Source: Nitrososphaerales archaeon TH526
GTDB taxonomy: Archaea; Thermoproteota; Nitrososphaeria; Nitrososphaerales; Nitrososphaeraceae
DNA length: 18,417 bases
Assembly (NCBI GenBank): GCA_014523665.1
Contig: JAATVR010000144.1
Span: forward strand, 1 to 18,417
Direction of reading: 5' to 3'
The notes beneath the pieces are model-generated. The model had not been told where the DNA came from and did no database searches. It saw only the letters and a program-made list of their open reading frames with translations. This document shows, one piece after another, positions 1 through 7,181 of the stretch. The position numbers were made by a program, and so were the translations under genes. Numbering within the stretch: the stretch's first letter is position 1; the number at the start of each line of letters is the position of its first letter.

Positions 1-239
1 ATTGCTCTAGGACCTTGATCGGTCCCTTTTCTGGTGGCCAATGATTTGCTCTCATCGGCAACTAGTACTAGAGCGATCTCTGCTTCACTCATTGACGTAA
101 CATTTGCCAGCGGAAATCTATCACCGTTCAATACAACCTGTCCAATAAATCCAGTCAATATATAAACAGAGAGCAACAATACCAACCACTGCACTAGTGA
201 TATCCTTGATATTCTTTGATACCAACATGAAACTTGCAA
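1..239 (-). CDS. N-terminal part of an unknown membrane-anchored protein (cut by left edge)
   Basis: An open frame on the minus strand runs from a TTG at 239 to the left edge (79 codons visible, no stop), so only the N-terminus is present. The first residues are polar and basic, followed by a single hydrophobic stretch at about residues 15-37 (LVQWLVLLLSVYILTGFIGQ), then a soluble-looking segment (NGDRFPLANVTSMSEAEIALV). This pattern suggests a signal peptide or signal anchor with the remainder outside the membrane. In-frame TGA lies a few codons upstream of the TTG. No Shine-Dalgarno (SD) motif is visible. The family is not recognisable from this fragment. The frame is supported by the ordered hydrophobic-then-polar composition, not by homology. 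Confidence 0.45.
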   Translation of the reverse strand, partial: MQVSCWYQRISRISLVQWLVLLLSVYILTGFIGQVVLNGDRFPLANVTSMSEAEIALVLVADESKSLATRKGTDQGPRA

Positions 240-579
240 AAATCCGGGGCTAATTGTTCAGCTAATAGATTCAACTGGGCCCATCCCTGCTCAATTAAGG
301 CAGACCTTATAGTTCGGGTGGACTTCGAGTGTCGAGAAATTGAGACGCAGTTCCAAATATTACCCAAAATCGAATATCGAAAATGATGCCTGAAACTTCA
401 TCAGATGGAATACCTCTATTGCCAAGAAAGCACTTTCAGGTCTACATTTCAACATGCATAACTATACACCTGGCCTCAGGTACACCTCTGAGTGAGCGCT
501 CGTATTCTTGGAAAACATCTAGTGATCCTGATAGCTGAGAGACAATTAAGAGCCGTCTAGTATGATTAGCCAGTCTAGC
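240..579. other. Intergenic stretch without a recognised gene
   Basis: About 340 bases separate the left-edge fragment from the small Cys/His protein. The only frame of note is a 51-codon plus-strand ORF at 383-538, with no family motif and no SD. No tRNA, repeat array or terminator was seen. Confidence 0.5.
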
Positions 580-828
580 CTAAGTTAATTCACCACTGGG
601 AACTCTTTTTGATTTCCTTTTTTTAGTTTGGTCAAGATCTTTCTTAACCTTCCTAAATTCGGCACATCCACAGAACCCATACTCTGTAGAAACATGGTCT
701 TCGTAATCCAGCGTCACCATTAGGCACTTGCCATAATGCCAGAATCGTACATGGCCGCAAACACACATATCGTAGTCAAGCCCTTCGCTTTCCTTCCTTT
801 TGGTCTGCTTGTGCCGCGTCGAATCCAA
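580..828 (-). CDS. Small Cys/His metal-binding protein
   Basis: An 82-residue basic protein. The sequence shows CVCGH at residues 22-26, H31, C35 and a closing CGC at 53-55, giving the pattern CxCGHx4HxxxC...CxC, which looks like a small zinc-ribbon-like site. The C-terminal third is rich in Lys and Arg, which could contact nucleic acid; that is inference. The given start is a TTG directly preceded in frame by TGT and TGA. A TATA-like TTTATG around 852-861 lies at the right distance for a leaderless start here. The ATG at 768 (Met21) is an alternative that keeps every Cys. It has no operon partner and is flanked by non-coding DNA. The exact function is unknown. The ordered metal-ligand pattern is the main evidence that the gene is real. 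Confidence 0.6.
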   Translation of the reverse strand: MDSTRHKQTKRKESEGLDYDMCVCGHVRFWHYGKCLMVTLDYEDHVSTEYGFCGCAEFRKVKKDLDQTKKRKSKRVPSGELT

Positions 829-1217
829 ACATCACCTGTATCATGTAAACATGCTCATAAACATTAGCATCCATTTCCGAATTACAAAAGGAAACCTGAA
901 CCCTTCTGGAAGCAACACTCGGAAAACCATTGCGAATGATATAGGTATATGTACAGGATATAATTCTCTCCCTCCACCAAATGACTCTACACTGCTATTT
1001 CAATGACTCATCAGATAAATGCACGCATTTTTGGCAGATAGGGATGAAAATAATTTGTAAGGCCATGTTAACATTGTATATATAGCCTAAAAGAACGCAT
1101 TTATGACAACCGATCAAGAACTTTGTGACTATCCCTAAGAGGAGAAATCCATATTATGAAACACAGTCAAATCACGTAGACCACGTTAGCACGATTTACT
1201 ATGGGAACCTTTTTTAG
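829..1217. other. Non-coding stretch with a possible long leader of the amidohydrolase gene
   Basis: A clear TATA-like TATATATAG lies at 1077-1085 on the plus strand. An SD-like AGAGGAG at 1138-1144 precedes a 7-codon ORF at 1156-1179 (M-K-H-S-Q-I-T-stop). The rest of the gap shows nothing recognisable. A 68-codon plus-strand ORF at 800-1006 overlaps the 5' end of the minus-strand small protein and has no family signature. Confidence 0.4.
1077..1085 (+). promoter_or_regulatory. TATA-like box upstream of the amidohydrolase gene
   Basis: TATATATAG matches an archaeal TATA box. A start site about 26 bases downstream would leave a leader of roughly 110 nt before the TTG at 1218. A weaker candidate (GATTTACTATG, 1193-1203) would suit a nearly leaderless transcript instead. 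Confidence 0.4.
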
Positions 1218-2690
1218 TTGATTTTTTATCAATCTGGTTATTTGGAGAATGACTGTGATCTCTTAATCTCTGGAGCTTTGGGAATCGTGATACCCAAGGT
1301 AGGGGTACTTCAACTGGACATACTAGTTGAAGATGGGAGGATCAAGGATCTAAGAAAGGACTCTACAAACGTAATTGCCTCTAACAGGATTAATGCTTCT
1401 GGAAAGTATGTAATTCCAGGGGTAATTGATCCACATTCTCATTATGGCGTATTTACCCCTATCGAGAGAGCAGCAAGAACTGAATCAAGGTCGGCAGCAA
1501 TTGGTGGGATTACTTCTGTAATTCGAATGCTCAGACTTGATGGCAGCTATAGAAAATTGAGCAACCAATTCCGGATGAGCGCTAAGAATCATTATATCGA
1601 CTATTCAATCCATGCTTCAATCCTTAACGATGAACAGGTAAAGGATATTCCATTTCTAATCAGCGATATGGACATAACTTCGTTTAAGGTATATATGAAT
1701 CTCGGAAATGGTTACAATCGCATTCTCATGGATCTAGATCCTGGAAAATCAGAGTTGAATGAATGCGAGGTAAACGTAAATGACGATCTAATTGAAAACA
1801 TTTTGAAAAGCTGTTCCCATGTGAACGCTACCGTGATTATACACGCAGAAGATCCAGCTATCTGCGCAGAAAACACATCAAAGCAAAAGCTACTTGATAT
1901 ATCAAACCCAAAAGGATCAAATCTCCTGAAGTGGTCAGAGAGTAGGCCACCCGTATCAGAATCAGTAAGCATTTCGAGGATAGCAAATCTTGGAAGAAAA
2001 TACAATTCTACTTTATATTTCGCACATGTTGGTTCCACAGTCGCACTGGATGCAATTATCCGCGAGAAAGAGAAAGGCAATTTAGTAACCTTTGTAGAAA
2101 CATGCCCACATTATTTGACCCATACCATCGATTTTAGTAGTATCAAAGGAAAAGTAGTGCCCCCACTTCGCACAAAGTCAGACCAGCAAGCTATGTGGTA
2201 CGGATTGAAAAACGGGATAATTGATACCGTGGGAACGGATCATGTTGCAAATACACTGTCGTTAAAGCAAGGTAATGGAGATCTGTGGACTGCACTTTCT
2301 GGATTTCCAGGTATGGGAACGATGTTGCCAGTTTTGTTAAGTGAGGGTGTAAACAAAGACAGAATCACTCTTGAAAGGCTTGTAGAAATCACTTCCTATA
2401 GTGCTGCCAAAATATTTGATATGTACCCATTGAAAGGAACCATTATGAAGGGTTCCGATGCTGATCTTACCATTATCGACCTTGAAATGCAGAAGACCGT
2501 CACACCTGATCTATTGGCATCAAGTTCAGACTACACGATTTATGACGGATGGAAACTGACTGGTTGGCCGGTTACAACAATAGTGAGGGGCATGATTGTT
2601 ATGGATGACGGGTCGGTAGATGAAAACACTTTAGGCCATGGAAAATTAATCCCTAGGATCCGTGGTGGTGGGACCGGAATCAAAAAATAG
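1218..2690 (+). CDS. Dihydropyrimidinase/hydantoinase-family cyclic amidohydrolase
   Basis: A 490-residue metal-dependent amidohydrolase that should hydrolyse a cyclic amide bond (hydantoin, dihydropyrimidine or similar). The binuclear-metal motifs are all visible: DPHSH (H73, H75) after VIPGVI, Lys157 in SFKVYM (the lysine carboxylated in this family), H209 in IIHAED, H270 in FAHVGS, and D341 in GTDH. CPHYL (296-300) and PPLR (315-318) are also typical. Length fits D-hydantoinase/dihydropyrimidinase (about 460-490) better than a short dihydroorotase. The start is a TTG directly after an in-frame TAG and has no SD; a second TTG lies at 1242. The gene stands alone with no pyrimidine genes beside it. 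Substrate is open: hydantoinase, dihydropyrimidinase, allantoinase or dihydroorotase-like. Family assignment is firm, substrate is not. Confidence 0.85.
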   Translation: MIFYQSGYLENDCDLLISGALGIVIPKVGVLQLDILVEDGRIKDLRKDSTNVIASNRINASGKYVIPGVIDPHSHYGVFTPIERAARTESRSAAIGGITSVIRMLRLDGSYRKLSNQFRMSAKNHYIDYSIHASILNDEQVKDIPFLISDMDITSFKVYMNLGNGYNRILMDLDPGKSELNECEVNVNDDLIENILKSCSHVNATVIIHAEDPAICAENTSKQKLLDISNPKGSNLLKWSESRPPVSESVSISRIANLGRKYNSTLYFAHVGSTVALDAIIREKEKGNLVTFVETCPHYLTHTIDFSSIKGKVVPPLRTKSDQQAMWYGLKNGIIDTVGTDHVANTLSLKQGNGDLWTALSGFPGMGTMLPVLLSEGVNKDRITLERLVEITSYSAAKIFDMYPLKGTIMKGSDADLTIIDLEMQKTVTPDLLASSSDYTIYDGWKLTGWPVTTIVRGMIVMDDGSVDENTLGHGKLIPRIRGGGTGIKK

Positions 2691-2749
2691 TCGATTTGAT
2701 GCTGAATAGTTAGCTGCAAGGACGCTATTAGGGTTGTGACGCGTGGCAA

Positions 2750-2755
2750 TTTTTT
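2750..2755 (+). terminator. Oligo-T terminator candidate after the amidohydrolase
   Basis: A run of six T about 60 bases after the stop codon fits the archaeal habit of ending transcripts in T-rich tracts. No strong hairpin precedes it. Confidence 0.35.
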
Positions 2756-3039
2756 GATATTCAACTCTTAAACTGGACTTCGATGATTGTGAAGTAGCAG
2801 GTCATCGAGGTAAAACTTTGAGAAGGAATTAGAGCGTTAAAGTGTAATGCTACCATGGTCAGAATCCGAACTTATTTAGTATGTCTCCAGATGACTACTC
2901 TAGTTTAACTAAAAAAGGACTATTGCTACATTTGAAGTCAAAGGTAATCTGTTACCACCCACGACAAGTGTTAAATTTTAGGGTGGGCAGCGTATCTTTG
3001 TATAAAAACGATAATGATAGAAGAGAAAATGGATCTAAC

Positions 3040-3070
3040 CTATCGATCTGTCACGATAGTAGGTGTGACA
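3040..3070. repeat. Two overlapping inverted repeats downstream of rpiA
   Basis: CTATCG (3040-3045) pairs with CGATAG (3054-3059), and TGTCAC (3049-3054) pairs with GTGACA (3065-3070). The two 6-bp stems share sequence, so they cannot form together. They lie 20-50 bases after the minus-strand rpiA stop and may be part of its 3' end. Confidence 0.4.
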
Positions 3071-3090
3071 CAAATTAGGGTTTAATTCAG

Positions 3091-3813
3091 CTATGTGGTA
3101 ACGACATGTGGACCTTTTTTATAGAATGCGATAATCCTAAAAGGCCCTTCTGCTGAAGCCTCGTAATACCTCTCAGCCCGTCTAGTAAAGATTCCAACTT
3201 CAACAATACCAGGTATGCATGCTAATTCCTTTTCCAGTGCTTCAGGATTATGGATTGAAGAAAAATATGCATCAAAGATGATATTTCCATTATCTGTAAA
3301 ATAGGGGTAACCTGTTGCAGATTGTCGCAGCTCAAGTTTGGCGCCAAATTTGGTCAAGGTCCGATGAACTATTGACCTTGCAAAAGGACTAACCTCGATT
3401 GGTACGCTTCGATTGAATCGATCGACAAATTTCGATGAATCAGCTAATATTATGACTTTTCTTGCTGAATACATTAGTATTTTTTCCCGTAGTAATGCAC
3501 CTCCTCCCCCTTTAATCATAAAAAGGTTAGCGTCAATTTGATCAGCACCGTCAAATACGATATCAATCTGTTCGGTTTGCGGCGCATTCAAAATGAATAG
3601 CCCTGCTTTTTCAGCCTCAAGCCCTATTTGCAAAGAAGTAACTACAAATCTTAGTTTTTTCTTCTCAGACCTTCTACCTAATTCCTGTACAAAGCAGGCC
3701 ACGGCCCTTCCGCTTCCCAATCCTATGATCTGATTATCCTTTACATGCTTTCTTATTACATGCTTTATCATCGAAGTGAAATTCGGTTTACCACTGCCTT
3801 GAGAAGCCGACAT
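3091..3813 (-). CDS. rpiA: Ribose-5-phosphate isomerase A
   Basis: Interconverts ribose 5-phosphate and ribulose 5-phosphate in the cytosol, supplying ribose for nucleotides. The 240 residues match the RpiA length. Visible motifs are a phosphate-binding GLGSGRA at 31-37 (commonly GLGTGST), VTS near 58-60, DGADQID at 88-94 and KGGGGALLREK at 101-111. By analogy with the E. coli enzyme, D88, D91, K101 and E110 are the active-site residues. A Gln replaces the usual Glu after DGAD, and GSGRA departs from GTGST; neither removes a catalytic residue. ATG start at 3813. It follows the unknown coiled-coil gene with a 37-bp gap on the same strand, so the two may be co-transcribed. Confidence 0.93.
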   Translation of the reverse strand: MSASQGSGKPNFTSMIKHVIRKHVKDNQIIGLGSGRAVACFVQELGRRSEKKKLRFVVTSLQIGLEAEKAGLFILNAPQTEQIDIVFDGADQIDANLFMIKGGGGALLREKILMYSARKVIILADSSKFVDRFNRSVPIEVSPFARSIVHRTLTKFGAKLELRQSATGYPYFTDNGNIIFDAYFSSIHNPEALEKELACIPGIVEVGIFTRRAERYYEASAEGPFRIIAFYKKGPHVVTT

Positions 3814-3850
3814 AACGAATCAAAAGTTAGATAGCAGCCGAAAAATGAAA

Positions 3851-4684
3851 TCAGCTTTCATCGGTTTGGTCTTCTTCTAATAAGGAGGAGGAGGTCGTTT
3901 CTTTTTTTTCATTTGCGCTTTCTCTATCATTTCCTAGGATCGATTCAGTGTCCCTTCCAACTTGAATCATTGTTGAGCTTTGTAGGTCATCATTGCTGGC
4001 TGCAGCATTAGTCTCATCATTCTTTTCATCATCGTTCTCAAGTCTGTCAAGTTCTAACATTATTTGGTGGTGAAGATCTTCGAGTTGCTTAACTTCTGGT
4101 CGGTCATCTACAAAAGGTTGAGATGGAGTCTGTGCTGATGAGGCGGAAGATGAAAATTGTGTTATTTCATTAATGTGTTTTGAATCGCTCAGATTGTCAT
4201 GTACCGCTTCTTGAACAGCTTTTTCTACTACTCGTTCTATTGGGCTACCTTCTCTACTTCCATATGTGATTGCAAATTTATTGTGAATATCTTTTAATTT
4301 TTGGTCAATCGACGATATTCTCCTGTTCATTATATCAGTTAGATTATCTCGTTGGTTTCGGAGATCGGTAAAATCTAACAAGTTCTGATATTTTTCTACC
4401 TTTTCATCGTATTCCTCTATTTGTGTTGTGTATCGTTGAAGCAGCTTATCTCGCTCAAATACATCGATTCGCTTCTCATCGAATGCTTCATTCACTTTAA
4501 GGGCCGATTCAGATACTAAATTCCTTTCAAATTCAAGCGAATTTAACTCTGTTTTTACAGAATCATAAGATGCTAGTGTATTCTTGTTCGCTTTTGAGAA
4601 AGCAGGTTTTACTAACCTGTCGATCGCAATAGTTAAGAGGGAACCAGCTATAGCGCTCCCAACAAATATGATCTCTTCATTCAA
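3851..4684 (-). CDS. Unknown membrane-anchored coiled-coil protein
   Basis: A 277-residue protein of unrecognised family. The N-terminus (about residues 5-21, IIFVGSAIAGSLLTIAI) is one hydrophobic segment with only acidic residues before it and basic residues after it. Residues about 38-145 are heptad-like and charged (ERDKLLQRYTTQIEEYDEKVEKYQNLLDF and onward), predicting a long coiled coil. A Ser-rich linker near 176-190 leads to another charged helix (about 198-220) and a very acidic Ser/Asp/Glu tail. With a single N-terminal anchor, the bulk could face either side; the basic flank after the segment suggests the cytoplasm. A TATA-like box at 4736-4744 precedes it. rpiA lies directly downstream. 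It could be a scaffold, a membrane-shape protein or a chaperone-like partner; function is unknown. Confidence 0.75.
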   Translation of the reverse strand: MNEEIIFVGSAIAGSLLTIAIDRLVKPAFSKANKNTLASYDSVKTELNSLEFERNLVSESALKVNEAFDEKRIDVFERDKLLQRYTTQIEEYDEKVEKYQNLLDFTDLRNQRDNLTDIMNRRISSIDQKLKDIHNKFAITYGSREGSPIERVVEKAVQEAVHDNLSDSKHINEITQFSSSASSAQTPSQPFVDDRPEVKQLEDLHHQIMLELDRLENDDEKNDETNAAASNDDLQSSTMIQVGRDTESILGNDRESANEKKETTSSSLLEEDQTDES

Positions 4685-4735
4685 TCGATGTCAAACTATG
4701 CATGTAACTACCATATAGACTATTGTAAACCATAG

Positions 4736-4744
4736 AATATATTA
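4736..4744 (-). promoter_or_regulatory. TATA-like box for the coiled-coil gene
   Basis: TAATATATT on the minus strand, about 55 bases before the ATG at 4684. It separates this transcript from the LSm-L37e pair upstream. Confidence 0.4.
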
Positions 4745-4773
4745 CAAGTCAATGAGTAGTTTGAGGCCGCTAA

Positions 4774-4944
4774 TTAGATAACCCTACGTTTGATCCAGCT
4801 GTATTTTCTAATGTGTGGATCTGGGAATCCGCATTTCGCACATTGTTTTCCTCTTTTGTGAAATGAGTTATGGCCGCATCTTCTACAACGGATATGTGTC
4901 TTTTTTCGGGTGAAATTACCCATTGAAGTGGTGCCTTTTGTCAT
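4774..4944 (-). CDS. rpl37e: 50S ribosomal protein L37e
   Basis: A 56-residue zinc-ribbon ribosomal protein of the large subunit, found in archaea and eukaryotes. Translating the minus strand from the ATG at 4944 gives [10 protein letters not shown], then [20 protein letters not shown] and [15 protein letters not shown], ending at TAA (4774-4776). The four zinc ligands CxxC...CxxC are present (C20, C23, C35, C38), with the family landmarks [16 protein letters not shown] and CGF. It starts 13 bp after the LSm stop on the same strand; LSm followed by L37e is a recurrent archaeal pair. It is easily missed because it is short. Confidence 0.95.
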   Translation of the reverse strand: MTKGTTSMGNFTRKKTHIRCRRCGHNSFHKRGKQCAKCGFPDPHIRKYSWIKRRVI

Positions 4945-4957
4945 TTTACATTCTTCC

Positions 4958-5188
4958 CTACTCTGGAGGCGGAGATATTATGACAACATTGTCTCCTCTT
5001 ACAACGATGGTTCCCAAATCATTTGACTTACTTTCTTCTAATATTTCAACAGAGTTTTCAAGCAACAGATTCATATGTTGGTCGAATCCGTGTAGACTGC
5101 CTCTGATCACTTTACCGCCCTTTAGCTTAATAAGAACAACTTTCCCTAGGCTCTCGTCAAGAACCTTTACCGCCATGTCTACCGACAA
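4958..5188 (-). CDS. LSm/Sm-like RNA-binding protein
   Basis: A 76-residue Sm-fold protein expected to assemble into a ring that binds U-rich RNA. Sm1 is visible around [25 protein letters not shown] (residues 19-43) with the conserved G, D and N. Sm2 is [13 protein letters not shown] (59-71), containing the hallmark VRGDNV. Start choice: a TTG at 5188 has an SD-like GAGG 8 bases upstream; the ATG at 5176 would give 72 residues and also fits family starts. A TATA-like box at 5219-5227 lies just upstream. It leads the LSm-L37e pair. Confidence 0.93.
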   Translation of the reverse strand: MSVDMAVKVLDESLGKVVLIKLKGGKVIRGSLHGFDQHMNLLLENSVEILEESKSNDLGTIVVRGDNVVIISPPPE

Positions 5189-5218
5189 TCTTGATTCCTC
5201 TATTAAGCAGTACTCACG

Positions 5219-5227
5219 TATATATTA
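5219..5227 (-). promoter_or_regulatory. TATA-like box for LSm-L37e
   Basis: TTAATATAT on the minus strand, about 34 bases before the TTG at 5188. Spacing predicts a very short 5' leader. Confidence 0.45.
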
Positions 5228-5270
5228 AAATTCTGATTGTGCAATAATCAGTACGGGCTTGATTTTAGAT

Positions 5271-5339
5271 GCAATTGCTAGGAGCGGCATACATGTCACT
5301 CACGCAATTAATGGATGTACCGCTTCTAATTGCCAGGAG
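5271..5339. repeat. Imperfect inverted and direct repeats after the creatininase-family gene
   Basis: GCAATTGCTAGGAGCGG (5271-5287) is an imperfect inverted copy of CCGCTTCTAATTGC (5320-5333). In addition AATTGCTAGGAG (5273-5284) recurs directly as AATTGCCAGGAG (5328-5339). On the minus strand the structure begins a few bases after the creatininase-family stop, so it may form a 3'-end stem. It could instead act upstream of LSm. Confidence 0.4.
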
Positions 5340-5341
5340 TA

Positions 5342-6076
5342 TTAACCTAACTCAAGTATTGTTTTGAGTAGGTTTTCATTTATTTCATTCAGCAACTTAT
5401 TCCCTTTGTCGGCTGACGCAAGTCTCGGATCTCCCCACACACCGTTGCCTGTTAACTCAGGGAAAGAACCTGGTCGGCAAGTCATGCTCCTGTAGGCCTC
5501 TCTCGACTTCATGAGACCTTTGCCACTAGCTTCTGCCTTATCCATCTTTACCAAAATTGGTTTTACAGCCAATAAAATTGAAGTTTCCACCTCTCCTGCA
5601 TGATCGAACTTTTCGTTGATCAAAGACCAGTAATTGATTACATGTACTACTGAATCAGGTGGCATTTTTTCAAATGTATTCTGAGGCACATATTGTAACA
5701 CTCCCATGTTCCCATGATGACCATTAATTATTACTATTTTCTTAATGCCAAGATGAGCTATAGATATGCATATATCACACAAAATATTGGAAAGTGTAGA
5801 ATCATGGACGGAGATGTTAAACATCGGGGAGTGTTCGAACGATACCCCATAGGGAACAACAGGGAACACAAAATATTTTAGTTTCCGAGCGGCCTCTTTG
5901 GCGATATGTTCAGCAATCACACAATCTGTTGACACTGGTAGATGTGGTCCATGCTGTTCAAGTGAACCTACAGGTATTATTGCGGAATGAGTTTGTTCTA
6001 ATTGGTAGCGAAATTCGCCGTCACTTAGATCATAAATGGAGAGGTCCATTACTCTTGTACGAACTAGGTAGAACAT
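5342..6076 (-). CDS. Creatininase-family amidohydrolase, ArfB-like candidate
   Basis: A 244-residue creatininase-fold metalloenzyme. Family motifs are GSLEQHGPHLPVSTD (E40, H42, D51 as metal ligands), NGHHGN (118-123) and HAGEVETS (159-166). In archaea a member of this family, ArfB, removes formate from a formylaminopyrimidine nucleotide in riboflavin and F420 synthesis; others are creatinine amidohydrolases or peptide-modifying MftE. The neighbour PurU also releases formate, and an organism with F420 would need ArfB, so ArfB is the preferred guess, by context only. The ATG at 6076 is used; the ATG at 6049 (Met10) would also be acceptable because the conserved part starts after it. It lies 55 bp after purU on the same strand. 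Confidence 0.85.
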   Translation of the reverse strand: MFYLVRTRVMDLSIYDLSDGEFRYQLEQTHSAIIPVGSLEQHGPHLPVSTDCVIAEHIAKEAARKLKYFVFPVVPYGVSFEHSPMFNISVHDSTLSNILCDICISIAHLGIKKIVIINGHHGNMGVLQYVPQNTFEKMPPDSVVHVINYWSLINEKFDHAGEVETSILLAVKPILVKMDKAEASGKGLMKSREAYRSMTCRPGSFPELTGNGVWGDPRLASADKGNKLLNEINENLLKTILELG

Positions 6077-6131
6077 CAGCCTTATATTGTTGGCGGAGAT
6101 CTATGCAGAACCTATACTCTGATGATCAATC

Positions 6132-7007
6132 TCAACTTTTGGATAAGGTATGTACTTTGGTCCAATAAACGTCTAACCTGTTTTCGAGAAAAAGTTTAAC
6201 TGCCTCCAATAAGGTAGCAGCCTCTAACTGCTGACCCTTCTTCCTTATCGTCTCTAGTGTATCGTCTTCCATTACTTTAAAGGCTTCCTGACAAATAATG
6301 GGGCCTTGATCTAGCTCCTCAGTAACAAAATGGGCAGTACATCCCACTATTTTTGCACCTCTCTCGAATGCCTGCACATAGGCGTAAGCTCCTGGAAATG
6401 CTGGCAATAAAGAAGGGTGAATATTAATGATTCTGTTAGGGTAACGCCAGACAAAATTAGGGGTCAATATGCGCATATAACGAGCAAGCACTATGAGATC
6501 AATGTTATAATTTTCGACAGCTTCCAAGATCTCGCTTTCTGCATTTGCAGAACCACTCTCATACGAAACTGAGCGAAAGGGGATCGAAAGCTCATCTGCA
6601 ATGCCTTTGAGGGTATTTTCACTGCCAATAATTACTGAAATATTAGAGTCAATTTCCTTCTTACGTAGAGCGGTCAATATCGATGATAAACAATGAGGTT
6701 CTTTGCTTACTAGAAGGGCTACATTCTTCTTTCTGCTAGGTTCTTCAACGTGAGCTTTGATCTCCATTTGCAATTTGGTGGAAAGATCGCGCAGTTCTGA
6801 ATGTATTTTTTGAAGTTTTATGGTGTTACGAAACGAAGCTTCCAGATGCATTCCAAATAAACCATGGACGACCTTCTGGTTAATCTGTTCAATATTTCCG
6901 CCATGACGAAAAATAGAGTTGGTTATTTCTGCTACTACCCCCTCTCGGTCCTTGCCCACCACGGTGATCTCGATTAATGTCTTGTCTCTTGTGCTCCGGC
7001 TAGCCAA
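6132..7007 (-). CDS. purU: Formyltetrahydrofolate deformylase
   Basis: Hydrolyses 10-formyltetrahydrofolate to formate and tetrahydrofolate. The 291 residues show an N-terminal ACT-type domain (about 10-85, ITVVGKDREGVVAEITNSIF) and a C-terminal formyltransferase fold. The hydrolase signature is clear: NIHPSLLPAFPGA with catalytic Asn and His, followed by CTAHFVTEELDQGPII with the catalytic Asp. The RYMRIL segment before it is also typical. The start is a TTG at 7007 with no ATG near. A TATA-like GGTTTATG at about 7033-7040 would put transcription start almost on it, so the mRNA is probably leaderless. It is followed by the creatininase-family gene. In archaea that make purines with formate-dependent PurP, such an enzyme could supply formate (inference). 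Confidence 0.93.
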   Translation of the reverse strand: MASRSTRDKTLIEITVVGKDREGVVAEITNSIFRHGGNIEQINQKVVHGLFGMHLEASFRNTIKLQKIHSELRDLSTKLQMEIKAHVEEPSRKKNVALLVSKEPHCLSSILTALRKKEIDSNISVIIGSENTLKGIADELSIPFRSVSYESGSANAESEILEAVENYNIDLIVLARYMRILTPNFVWRYPNRIINIHPSLLPAFPGAYAYVQAFERGAKIVGCTAHFVTEELDQGPIICQEAFKVMEDDTLETIRKKGQQLEAATLLEAVKLFLENRLDVYWTKVHTLSKS

Positions 7008-7030
7008 CGACGTAGAAGTGAGCGATACTT

Positions 7031-7062
7031 TACATAAACCTTACACCTTGAAAAAGTATAAA
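7031..7062 (-). promoter_or_regulatory. Promoter region of purU
   Basis: Two minus-strand TATA-like elements occur: GGTTTATGTA (7031-7040) and TTTATA (7057-7062). The nearer one fits a leaderless purU transcript starting near 7007-7012. Confidence 0.3.
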
Positions 7063-7154
7063 TCCTTCTGTCAAGTATGCGTAGTTAGAAACAAGAACCA
7101 TATGTTCGCGCACATTAAGGACTTCACATTTTGTCATACTGAATTGTAATGAGA

Positions 7155-7162
7155 CAATATTT
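7155..7162 (+). promoter_or_regulatory. TATA-like box for the small zinc protein
   Basis: CAATATTT is centred about 24 bases before the ATG at 7182, the spacing expected for a leaderless archaeal mRNA. Confidence 0.35.
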
Positions 7163-7181
7163 GCGATAGGCTAGAATTTAT

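Larger units (their letters stand above)
2691..3090. other. Intergenic stretch between convergent genes
   Basis: The amidohydrolase and rpiA converge here. A run of six T lies at 2750-2755. Two overlapping hairpins lie at 3040-3070. A 65-codon plus-strand ORF (2881-3078) has no recognisable motif, and its 3' end is made of those hairpins, so it is not called as a gene. Confidence 0.5.

Noticed and set aside
383..538. 51-codon ORF in the left gap
   Set aside because: No SD, no recognisable domain; within chance expectation for this base composition.
800..1006. 68-codon plus-strand ORF
   Set aside because: Overlaps the 5' end of the minus-strand Cys/His protein and has no family signature.
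2881..3078. 65-codon plus-strand ORF
   Set aside because: No motif, no convincing promoter or SD, and its end is made of inverted repeats; not called as a gene.
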